NCBI GenBank assembly: GCA_949893755.1
Contig: CATLCV010000003.1
Location: 21,852-85,851 of the forward strand
DNA from: an uncultured Lachnospiraceae bacterium
GTDB lineage: Bacteria; Bacillota; Clostridia; Lachnospirales; Lachnospiraceae
Reading direction: 5' to 3'
DNA: 64,000 nucleotides
Numbering within the stretch: position 1 is the first letter of the stretch; each line of letters begins with the position of its first letter. Under the pieces are notes generated by a model. It worked only from the letters and a program-made list of their open reading frames with translations, searched no databases and was not told where the DNA came from. Positions 26,997 through 34,376 of the stretch are shown here, in pieces. Both the position numbers and the translations under genes were made by a program.

Positions 26997-27626
26997 TTTT
27001 GTATTCCTTTCCTGTGTAATCCTGTGTTTCTCTTCTGGGTGACATTGATACAATATCCGCAGTCCTTTCATCTGTTTTTTACGCCGTATAGTGAAAATCG
27101 CCCGCAAAAAAATCCACTTCCCATGCTGAGATGATCTTTAAAGATTCGTGCTGCAATAAGTTGCATCGTTGACATATATTATGGCACGAAGGTTCGTAAA
27201 ATCAGCCAGCTAAGGAAGTAAAACCTTTTGACGGGCGAATCATAATATCGGGTCAGTAAAATATAAAATTTGCTGCTTAAGGATAGTTTACTATATCTTT
27301 TGAAAATATACAACAAAAATTTTTCCGGCTGTGCGGCTGCACCGCTTCTGCTAAGTTTAATTCACATAAAATCATGATTTGTGTAGAAAATCTATTTTAT
27401 AAAATCGTGATTTGTGCTATAATTCGCCTTAAAGAAATCATGATTTGTGTTATAATTCACTTTAAGAAAATCACGATTTATGTTATGATTCAACTTAAGG
27501 AAACCATTTTATAAGCATTCTCGGTCCTTATATCCGGATTTGTGCACTTCTGACGGAAAATCATCTGAAAAAATGGGTACAAAGGAGTTTCCGGGAGTGC
27601 CCTCTATGAACAGGAGGTGTAATCTC
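26997..27626. other. Long intergenic region with 33-bp spaced palindromes
   Basis: No gene is visible. Near 27322 AATTTTTCCGGCTGTGCGG resembles the edge of repeat family 1. The part at 27369-27479 is an array of four operator-like sites. An in-frame GTG at 27540 upstream of the ATPase start lacks a ribosome site. Confidence 0.6.
27369..27479 (+). promoter_or_regulatory. Array of four 12-bp palindromes at exact 33-bp spacing
   Basis: AAATCATGATTT (27369), AAATCGTGATTT (27402), AAATCATGATTT (27435) and AAATCACGATTT (27468) are each exactly 33 bases apart. The last three are followed by TGTGCTATAATTC-like sequence (TATAAT or TATGAT), so each unit also looks like a -10 box. They lie about 150 bases before the AAA ATPase gene. 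Confidence 0.8.
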
Positions 27627-28979
27627 ATGCGCAGAAAAATATATGACCGTCTGCTGCAGTGGAAAGAAAAAAGCTGCGGAAAAAGCGCGCTTTTAGTGCA
27701 GGGCGCCCGCCGTGTCGGGAAAAGCTACATTGCGGAAGAATTTGCCAAAGCGGAATACCGTTCCTATATCCTGATCGATTTCAACCTGGTTGATTCCCAG
27801 ATTCGGGACATATTTCTCCATGATCTGGGAGATATGGACACATTTTTCCTGAAGCTTACGACATTTTTTAACACAAAGCTGTATGACCGTGAGTCTGTGA
27901 TCATCCTGGATGAGATCCAGCTTTTCCCCAGAGCCAGAAGCGCCGTCAAATATCTGGTTGCCGACGGGCGTTATGATTATATTGAAACCGGATCCCTCAT
28001 TTCCATCCGGGAAAATGTGAAGGATATCCTGATTCCGTCCGAAGAAGATCACATCAATCTATATCCCATGGATTTTGAAGAATTTCTCTGGGCCGCGGGC
28101 CATGGAACCATGATGGATCTCATTCAGAACTGCTATGAGAAAAAAAAGCCGCTTGGCCAGGCATTGCACCGGAAGGCCATGGATCTGTTCCGCCAATATC
28201 TGATCGTCGGCGGAATGCCGCAGGCTGTGGATGCATTTATTTCCAGCCGTAATTTTGACCAGGTAGACCAGGTGAAGCGCAGGATTCTGAGCCTTTACCG
28301 GGATGACATCCGCAAGCATGCAGGGGGAGAGGAGTTGAAGGTAGAAGCGATCTATGATGAACTGCCCTCCCAGCTGAAAAATCAAAACCGGCATTTTAAG
28401 CTGTCTTCACTGAAGCACGGGGCACGGTTTGATGAATATAAGGACGCGCTTTTCTGGCTGTCCGATGCCATGATCGTGAATAACTGCTATAATTCCACCG
28501 AGCCGAATATCGGCCTGAATCTGAACCGCGACCGCACACTCCTGAAATGCTATATGGGGGATACCGGACTGCTGGTCAGCCATGCCTTTGATGAAAATGG
28601 GATTGTAAGCGGAGAGATCTACAAAAAATTATTATTGGATAAATTGGAAGTGAACATGGGCATGATCCTGGAAAATGCAGTCGCACAGATGCTGACTGCC
28701 GGCGGGCATAAGCTGTACTTTTATGCGAATTCCTCCCGCAGCGACGCGGCATCCCGAATGGAGATTGATTTTTTGACTGCGAAGAGCAAGATCAGCAGCC
28801 GCCATAACATTTCCCCCATCGAGGTCAAGTCCGGGAAAAATTATACCCTGTCTTCCATAAAGAAATTCCGGGAGAAGTATGGAGAGCAGCTGCATATTCC
28901 TTATGTACTGCATACGGGGGATCTGAAGGAAGAGGACCGGATTCTGTATCTGCCGGTTTATATGACGCCTTTTCTCTAA
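27627..28979 (+). CDS. AAA ATPase with DUF4143 (nuclease-like) C-terminal domain
   Basis: 450 residues. The N-terminal ATPase domain has Walker A QGARRVGKSY and Walker B SVIILDEIQLFP, then the sensor-like ADGRYDYIETGSLISI. The C-terminal DUF4143 part contains RDRTLLKCYMGDTGLLVSH and a PD-(D/E)XK-like core EIDFL...ISPIEVKSGKNYT. The ATG at 27627 has AGGAGGTGTAATCTC upstream. Such proteins are common, often horizontally spread, and of unproven function; a role in defence or toxin-like systems is suspected. The stop overlaps the stop of the convergent metallopeptidase gene by three to four bases. An unusual operator array stands upstream. Confidence 0.9.
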   Translation: MRRKIYDRLLQWKEKSCGKSALLVQGARRVGKSYIAEEFAKAEYRSYILIDFNLVDSQIRDIFLHDLGDMDTFFLKLTTFFNTKLYDRESVIILDEIQLFPRARSAVKYLVADGRYDYIETGSLISIRENVKDILIPSEEDHINLYPMDFEEFLWAAGHGTMMDLIQNCYEKKKPLGQALHRKAMDLFRQYLIVGGMPQAVDAFISSRNFDQVDQVKRRILSLYRDDIRKHAGGEELKVEAIYDELPSQLKNQNRHFKLSSLKHGARFDEYKDALFWLSDAMIVNNCYNSTEPNIGLNLNRDRTLLKCYMGDTGLLVSHAFDENGIVSGEIYKKLLLDKLEVNMGMILENAVAQMLTAGGHKLYFYANSSRSDAASRMEIDFLTAKSKISSRHNISPIEVKSGKNYTLSSIKKFREKYGEQLHIPYVLHTGDLKEEDRILYLPVYMTPFL

Positions 28980-29869
28980 ACAACTCCAATCCTCCCTTCT
29001 TCTATCTCCCGCAGGCGCTCAAACGGCTCTCTGCCGTCGGTCGTTCCATCCAGCGCTTCCATGATCCGCCGTACCCGATCCAGCAGCTCCCGGGACGCCT
29101 CGCTTCCGGCGTCCTGTCCGGACAAGTAGTTCTCCAGCCTGCCTCCCGGCCGGTATTCTTCCTCCGTGATCCCCAGGAACAGCCGCGCCAGGCGCAGGTC
29201 ATAGGTTCCGAAAGCGGCAGTCAGGCCGATGCAGTCGGCCACCACCTCATCCCGGATGGTTTCCCGGTTGTCCGGGTAGAGGCGTCCGCTGACCACATGG
29301 GCCAGTTCATGCCAGGTCCGGATGATCCGGGAGTACCGGATCCATTCCTCCTCTGAAAACCCTGCTTCTCCGGGCGGCACCGCACTGTAGTAACCGTTGG
29401 ACAGCAAAATGATCGTATCCTTGTACTTTAACGGATGGATTCCGCTGTCCGCATTCCTTGTAATGCGCCGGAACTCCGCGTTCCAGTCCGTATTTCCTGC
29501 CGCCAGATACCGGGCCTTATATGCATGGATCGTTCTCCAGTTGTTCAGCCCGCGGATCGTCACCGCCCCCATGGAAGCCGGCAGCGGCCGGGGCTCTCCC
29601 CGGTATGCCAGCATCTGCACCGCACGCTCAAAATCTGTTCGGCAGTATAAAAAATAGACATCCACATTTCCTGCAGGCGTTTCCATCTCCTGGAACGAAT
29701 CCTGTTCCGACATCGTAAAAGGGCAGTCACATTCCCCGGGCAGATTTCCCCGCAGGACAATCTCTTTGTATTTTTGAGTCTCCTTTAAGCCTTCCTCCGG
29801 TTCCAGAACCAGCTGCGGATAATTCCACACAAGCCGCTCCCCCGGAAGCATTTTCGTTTCTATTGACAT
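28976..29869 (-). CDS. Predicted zinc metallopeptidase (HExxH) in the LytTR regulon
   Basis: 297 residues, no signal peptide. The motif WHELAHVVSGRLYP (HExxH) near residue 195 is followed 14 residues later by RDEVVADCIGL, whose Glu fits a third zinc ligand (gluzincin arrangement). The rest is not recognised; TIRGLNNWRTIHAYKARYLA is a notable conserved-looking segment. The ATG at 29869 (MSIETKMLPGE) has AGGAG 10 bases upstream; the longer frame from 30004 would start within the operator at 29983-30013, so it is rejected. The operator matches those of the YcaO and peptide operons, so this enzyme belongs to the same regulon. It could process leader, pheromone or product, or give self-protection; that is inference. 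Confidence 0.72.
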   Translation of the reverse strand: MSIETKMLPGERLVWNYPQLVLEPEEGLKETQKYKEIVLRGNLPGECDCPFTMSEQDSFQEMETPAGNVDVYFLYCRTDFERAVQMLAYRGEPRPLPASMGAVTIRGLNNWRTIHAYKARYLAAGNTDWNAEFRRITRNADSGIHPLKYKDTIILLSNGYYSAVPPGEAGFSEEEWIRYSRIIRTWHELAHVVSGRLYPDNRETIRDEVVADCIGLTAAFGTYDLRLARLFLGITEEEYRPGGRLENYLSGQDAGSEASRELLDRVRRIMEALDGTTDGREPFERLREIEEGRIGVV

Positions 29870-29982
29870 TCTCTGTATTCTCCTGATCCTGATTGATGTA
29901 CTGATAAAGAACTGACAAAAGCCCTCCATCTGTTTTTTTGCTCTGATAAAATGACTGTGTACCGCATTCGCCTGGCAGAACC

Positions 29983-30013
29983 TGCATTTCACACCCGAAA
30001 ACATACATTTTAC
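29983..30013 (-). promoter_or_regulatory. LytTR-type operator 1 (direct repeats 21 bp apart)
   Basis: Read on the minus strand, GTAAAATGTA (30013-30004) and GTGAAATGCA (29992-29983) are spaced 21 bases start to start, the spacing used by ComE/AgrA-type LytTR dimers. Three other copies lie at 40383-40413, 58722-58752 and 58851-58881. Here the -10 box of the metallopeptidase gene is poorly defined. Confidence 0.8.
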
Positions 30014-30033
30014 GAAATCACGGATGATTTCCT

Positions 30034-30062
30034 TTGTCCCCCAACCAGATATTTGGTATACT
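30034..30062 (+). promoter_or_regulatory. Promoter of the first LytTR regulator gene
   Basis: TTGTCC (30034-30039) and TATACT (30057-30062) with a 17-base spacer. The distance to operator 1 is identical, base for base, to the TTGTCC/TATACT promoter before the histidine kinase gene at 40434-40462. Confidence 0.75.
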
Positions 30063-30070
30063 TATAAAAT

Positions 30071-30165
30071 GGCCGCATGTCCAGAATGGGATACCCTTGG
30101 ATATACCTTATGAATCGGCCGCATAGCCAGAATGGGATGCCCCCTTAGGGATGCCTTAGTGAAAC
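30071..30165 (+). repeat. Imperfect 46-bp tandem duplication in the regulator leader
   Basis: GGCCGCAT-CCAGAATGGGAT begins at 30071 and again at 30117. Each copy contains a small dyad (GGGATACCC-TTGG-ATATACC; GGGATGCCC-CCTTAGGGATGCC), so the leader RNA could fold into alternative hairpins. Confidence 0.6.
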
Positions 30166-30184
30166 CGTGAAAGGAGCTGATGAT

Positions 30185-30920
30185 GTGTATCTGAATATTG
30201 CCATATGCGAGGACGACGAAAATGACCTTCGTTTTCTCGAAACCTGCCTGCATTCTGCGTGCGGCGAACTGGAACTGACCGCAAGGATCACCCGATTCTT
30301 TTCCGGAGAGGATTTCCTTACTACTCTTCGTAAAAAAAATACCCCCCCCCGATATTATTTTCATGGATATCTACATGAACGGGATCAGCGGGATCAAGGC
30401 CGCAAGGGACGCCGGTCTGACAGGACAAACCCGGTTCATCTTCACAACAAACAGCCGGGAGCATGCTCTGGAGGCTTTTGCACTGAACGCCGCTCATTAT
30501 CTTCTGAAGCCTTTGACAAAGGAGGCGGTCCAGGAAGCGCTCCGGCGCTGCCTCCCCCGGCCTGGAGAGGCGGAATCGAAGCTTTTGAAGATAAAAACCA
30601 GTCTGGGAACTGTTCCCATACCAATGGAAAATATCCTGTATATTGAAGTATTCAATAAAGTCTGTACCATTCATACAGAAAAAAACAATTTTCAGACCTA
30701 TACATCCCTGGACGCACTGTTTGAACTTCTGGACGGGGTTTCCTTCATGAAGGCGCAGAGAAGCTACATTGTAAATATGAAATACATAGAGTCCTTTTAT
30801 TTTGACCATGTGGTCCTGCAGAACGGGAAAGAGATCGTCCTCTCCAGAAACAGCCGCGGGGAACTGAAAAATCAGTACCAGCAATTTTTATTCCATCTGG
30901 CAAGGAAGGGCGCAATATAA
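30185..30920 (+). pseudogene. LytTR-family response regulator, interrupted at a poly-C tract (possibly phase variable)
   Basis: The GTG at 30185, with AAAGGAG upstream, opens MYLNIAICEDDENDLRFLET, a receiver domain. At 30342-30350 nine Cs follow eight As. The frame then breaks, while the correct continuation PDIIFMDIYMNGISGIKAA, with the phosphoacceptor Asp, lies in the next frame and runs to the stop at 30920 through the receiver Lys region (YLLKPLTKEAV) and a complete LytTR DNA-binding domain (SFMKAQRSYIVNMKYIESF). With eight Cs the gene would be one open frame of about 244 codons. This may be slipped-strand ON/OFF switching, a fixed mutation or an assembly error. The intact form would be a ComE/AgrA-type activator of the repeats at 29983, 40383, 58722 and 58851. 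Confidence 0.85.
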
Positions 30921-30998
30921 GGAACTGCAGGGAGATCCTTTCCATACAGTTCCTAAGCCCATCCTGCCTGTCTGCACAGGGCGCTGGCATGCCCGGCG

Positions 30999-31421
30999 CT
31001 ACGCCGCCCTCCACTTTTTCTCGAAGGAGATCCGGTTATACCCTTCCTTCCATTCATACCGGATGGAATCCAGAAATTTTTTTGCCATAAAGACGCCCAG
31101 TCCGCCGACCTTCCGCTCTTTGGCGCTCAGAGTGATGTCCGGGTCCGCCTTGCTGAGCGGGTTGTACGGAGTCCCGCAATCCTCCAGGCTGATATTCAGG
31201 GAACGCTGCACCCCGTCCTTTTCAATTTCATAGGATACGCGCACATTTCCCTTGCCGTCCTGATAGGCATAGTTCACAATATTAACAAAAAGCTCCTCAA
31301 ACGCGATGTCGAACTGCATCTGCATTTTCGCAGGGCATCCGTGCTCCTGCAGTACCATTTCAAACAGTTCTGTCAGCTCCATCAATGACTGCTTCGTTGC
31401 TTCCACCTCTAATGTTTTCAT
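30999..31421 (-). CDS. RsbW/SpoIIAB-like ATP-binding anti-sigma-type kinase
   Basis: 140 residues with a HATPase_c_2 fold: N box FEELFVNIVNYAYQDG, GTPYNPL, and G2-like VGGLGVFMAKKFLDSI. It is the last gene of the peptide/SpoIIE/NHLP operon and follows a STAS protein by 8 bases. In partner switching such a kinase phosphorylates the STAS protein and, when free of it, binds a sigma factor or other target. No sigma gene is in this operon, so the target is unknown. A weak inverted repeat (GGAACTG/CAGTTCC, 30921-30953) between it and the convergent regulator may terminate both. Confidence 0.88.
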   Translation of the reverse strand: MKTLEVEATKQSLMELTELFEMVLQEHGCPAKMQMQFDIAFEELFVNIVNYAYQDGKGNVRVSYEIEKDGVQRSLNISLEDCGTPYNPLSKADPDITLSAKERKVGGLGVFMAKKFLDSIRYEWKEGYNRISFEKKWRAA

Positions 31422-31429
31422 AGCCGCTC

Positions 31430-31729
31430 CTATTCTACCGTAAGAATGTCAATAAATCCCGTGGATTCAAATACTTCCTCTACCATGCTGTTTACGTTGC
31501 ACAGGATCATTTCCTTGTCCTCACTGTTGACCTTTTTCTGTCCGTTCAAGAGTGCCCGGAGGCCGGCGCTGGAAACGTACTGCACCTGTTCAAAATCCAG
31601 CCGGACGCAGTCCGCCCTTCCGATTCCCGACAGAAGTTCTTTTTCAAAATCCTCCGCCGTGTAGGTATCGATCCTTCCTTCCGTGTGCAGCACCAGTTCG
31701 TCTTCTCTCTGTTCAAATGTCACCTTCAT
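31430..31729 (-). CDS. STAS-domain anti-sigma factor antagonist (RsbV/SpoIIAA-like)
   Basis: 99 residues: MKVTFEQREDELVLHTEGRI, then VRLDFEQVQYVSSAGLRALL, where the Ser of SSAGLR is the site phosphorylated by the partner kinase in this family. The ATG at 31729 is preferred to upstream frames because AAAGGATGGAAG precedes it and because it starts the domain. It sits between the NHLP permease/ATPase gene and the kinase gene. The phosphatase that would reactivate it (SpoIIE-type) is encoded five genes upstream in the same operon. Confidence 0.9.
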   Translation of the reverse strand: MKVTFEQREDELVLHTEGRIDTYTAEDFEKELLSGIGRADCVRLDFEQVQYVSSAGLRALLNGQKKVNSEDKEMILCNVNSMVEEVFESTGFIDILTVE

Positions 31730-31812
31730 GATATTCTTCCATCCTTTCATCATCTTTTCGTATATACATATCCCGCGCAATCTGCACAGATTATCCTCGC
31801 AGCCGCTTCTTA

Positions 31813-34362
31813 TCATGCCAATTGCCGGCTTGCCAGCTGGTAAAACAATCCTCCCTGCTCCATCAATTCTTCATAATTCCCTTCCTCCGCCAGCCTCCCC
31901 TGATCCATCACAAAGATCCGGTCGCAGTCCATCACCGTGCTGAGCCGGTGGGCGATGACGATCCGGGTAGCCTTTAATTTTGCCAGGCTTTCGCAGACCA
32001 TGTTCTGGGTCACGTTGTCCAGGGCCGATGTGGCCTCGTCAAAAAACAGAATCTTCGGATTGCTGACGATGGCCCGTGCGATCAGGATCCTCTGCTGCTG
32101 CCCGCCGGAGATGGTGCCGCTGTTCTCAGACAGCACCGTGTGCAGCCCCATGGGCATCTGCGCGATATCGTCCTTCAGGCCCACCTCTTCGATCACCTTT
32201 TCCACCTGCTTCATGGTCGTGCCCGGAGCCGTGATGGTGATATTATCGAAAATGCTTCCCGCGATCAGGTCGCCGTCCTGGAGCACCACGCCGAACTTCT
32301 TGCGCAGCTCCCGCTTGTCCATGCTGTCAATGTCCTTGCCGTCGTAGAAGATCTTTCCCTTCTGGGGGCGCTCAAAGCCCAGCAGCATTTTCATCAGCGT
32401 GGATTTTCCTCCGCCCGAAGCGCCTACCACGCCGATATACTCCCCGGGTCGGATATGAAAGGACAGGTCATTCAGCACATTTCCACTTTCCGCATTGTAG
32501 GCAAAGGTCACGTTGCTGACTTCAATATCTCCGGTCAGCGTGCCGGGGAGGATCGTTTCCTCCTCCATCTCGGGCAGCGCCGAGAGGATCGGCTTACACC
32601 GCCGGTATGCCGGGATTGCCGAGTTCACGTCCATGAAGGAGGACACGATCCCCAGCATCGCCCCGGAAAAGGAACCGAAAGCGGACATGAACGCGGAAAA
32701 CGCGCCCACGCTTAAGGACACGCTTTTGCGCATCATCCAGAAGTACAGCGCCATGGAAAATGCCACATTCAGCGCCCCCACCAGCACGTCTGCCCCGGCG
32801 CTCATCTTCTCCTTCCGGATGTTGATATTGCGGATCCTGGAATAGACTTTCAGGTATTCGTACTGGACCCGGTTCTCCACGCCGGCGATCCGGATCTTGG
32901 AAATGCCCGCTAAAAACTGGAACATCAGCGAGGACAGCTTCCCGTCCAGCTCCATTTTTTCACTCTCATATTTCAGCTGCCGCCAGCCGATCAGGCCGAT
33001 GACCAGCATCGCCCCCAGCACCATGATGACGGACGGCTTTGCCAGGGGCTTCGCGTACCGGAACATCTGCCAGAGATACATCAGGGAGAGCACCGCCGTG
33101 ATCACCGTTTTCACGATCACATCCGCAAAGACCTGGTAAATGCTTGTGATGCCCATGACTCTCTGGGCCAGGTCGGCGGAATCGTATTCCCGGAAAAAGC
33201 TTTCCGGCAGGTTGAACAGCCGGTCGTAGGCCGCGCTCTGCACCGCGTATTCCATCGTATTCATGCTCCGGAAGGTGGCCAGATTTTTCACAATGGTAAA
33301 GCTTAAGTTTCCCAGGGAGCAGGCCAGCACCAGGAGGCAGATCTGCACCAGCCCGCTCTGGTCCGCCATGGGGATGAATTTGTCATACACCTGCTGGTTG
33401 ATCACCGGGAGCAGCAGCCCCGCCAGTGTCCCCAAAAACGCCAGAAACCCGATCTTCACAATGTCCCGGATATACACGCATTTGAAACCGAATGCGAGAA
33501 GATCCTTCCACTTCATGGCTTTGGCCGGGAAGGGGCGGTACACCATATCCGCCTTGACCGACAGGGCGGCCGCGTATCTGGCGTCGATCACCACGCCCTC
33601 GCTTTCCGGCGACTCGTAGGCAATGTATTTCTGAGGGCCTTTCGGCAGGCAGACTACCGGGGCGCGGCCCTTTTCCTTGTAGGCCAGGATGGGGCCCGAA
33701 TCCTTCTGATACCATTTTTCCTCCAGCACGATCTCCCGGCTGGTAAAATGGGAGAGACGGCCGATGTCCCGGATATCGAACTTCCGCCTGCAGCTTTCCT
33801 TTACCGTGGAAAACGGGGCGATACGGATGTCCATATAGTCGCAGATCCGGGCCGCCGCGTCGTAGACCTTATTCCCGCTTACAGGCGTCTTGTTTTTCCG
33901 GTTCTTTTTCCGGAACATGTCGTAGATCAGAAACAGGCCCCGCTCATAGGTCTGCTCCTGTTCCAGAGATGTGGCGTAGATGCCGCCCTCCTCCTTGATG
34001 ATATTGATGTTGTACTGCTCCGCCATCTGCTCTTCAAATTCTTCCGGATCAAAGAGCCGGATTCCCAGGGTGGACGCAAAATCCATTTTCACCTGCTCCG
34101 GGTTCTTGGGACGGATTGCCCGAAGCTGTGCCTGTTCCAGGGCGATCAGGGCGAAACGCCAGGAGCCCAGCTTTTCGTTGTCCCAGCACAGAGAAGGGAT
34201 CCATTCCCCTTCCGTCATCTCGCCGATCAGGAAGCGCCTGCCGGGATTTCCGTCTTCCAGGGGGAGCACGTAGACCAGGACATGGCCCTCCAGAACCTGG
34301 AAGGCCCGCCGGGGATCCTCCGTGATCAGCTTCTGGCCGCCTTTTAATCTGATATTCTCCAT
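31813..34362 (-). CDS. NHLP-type bacteriocin export ABC permease/ATPase (first cassette)
   Basis: 849 residues. An N-terminal domain of about 270 residues (MENIRLKGGQKLITEDPRRA, cupin/cNMP-like) without a peptidase motif, six membrane helices from about 290 to 580, then an ATPase with Walker A GASGGGKSTLM, signature TISGGQQQRILIARA and Walker B ILFFDEATSALD. This composition matches the second ABC protein of NHLM/NHLP systems, which works with the C39 peptidase-transporter and the HlyD-like protein encoded just upstream. Its closest match in the window is the protein at 48228-50768. It probably helps export peptide products. Confidence 0.92.
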   Translation of the reverse strand: MENIRLKGGQKLITEDPRRAFQVLEGHVLVYVLPLEDGNPGRRFLIGEMTEGEWIPSLCWDNEKLGSWRFALIALEQAQLRAIRPKNPEQVKMDFASTLGIRLFDPEEFEEQMAEQYNINIIKEEGGIYATSLEQEQTYERGLFLIYDMFRKKNRKNKTPVSGNKVYDAAARICDYMDIRIAPFSTVKESCRRKFDIRDIGRLSHFTSREIVLEEKWYQKDSGPILAYKEKGRAPVVCLPKGPQKYIAYESPESEGVVIDARYAAALSVKADMVYRPFPAKAMKWKDLLAFGFKCVYIRDIVKIGFLAFLGTLAGLLLPVINQQVYDKFIPMADQSGLVQICLLVLACSLGNLSFTIVKNLATFRSMNTMEYAVQSAAYDRLFNLPESFFREYDSADLAQRVMGITSIYQVFADVIVKTVITAVLSLMYLWQMFRYAKPLAKPSVIMVLGAMLVIGLIGWRQLKYESEKMELDGKLSSLMFQFLAGISKIRIAGVENRVQYEYLKVYSRIRNINIRKEKMSAGADVLVGALNVAFSMALYFWMMRKSVSLSVGAFSAFMSAFGSFSGAMLGIVSSFMDVNSAIPAYRRCKPILSALPEMEEETILPGTLTGDIEVSNVTFAYNAESGNVLNDLSFHIRPGEYIGVVGASGGGKSTLMKMLLGFERPQKGKIFYDGKDIDSMDKRELRKKFGVVLQDGDLIAGSIFDNITITAPGTTMKQVEKVIEEVGLKDDIAQMPMGLHTVLSENSGTISGGQQQRILIARAIVSNPKILFFDEATSALDNVTQNMVCESLAKLKATRIVIAHRLSTVMDCDRIFVMDQGRLAEEGNYEELMEQGGLFYQLASRQLA

Positions 34363-34376
34363 GTCGTATCCCTTCC

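Noticed and set aside
27369..27479. CRISPR-like spacing of the four 33-bp units
   Set aside because: The units are only 12-bp palindromes within near-identical tandem units; there are no unique spacers or cas genes.
28976..30004. Longer start for the metallopeptidase at 30004
   Set aside because: It would put the start within LytTR operator 1, without a ribosome site; the ATG at 29869 has one.
30442..30646. Alternative reading of the regulator downstream of the C tract as a separate protein
   Set aside because: The +1 frame after the tract gives low-complexity sequence ending at 30646, whereas the other frame restores the receiver and LytTR domains.
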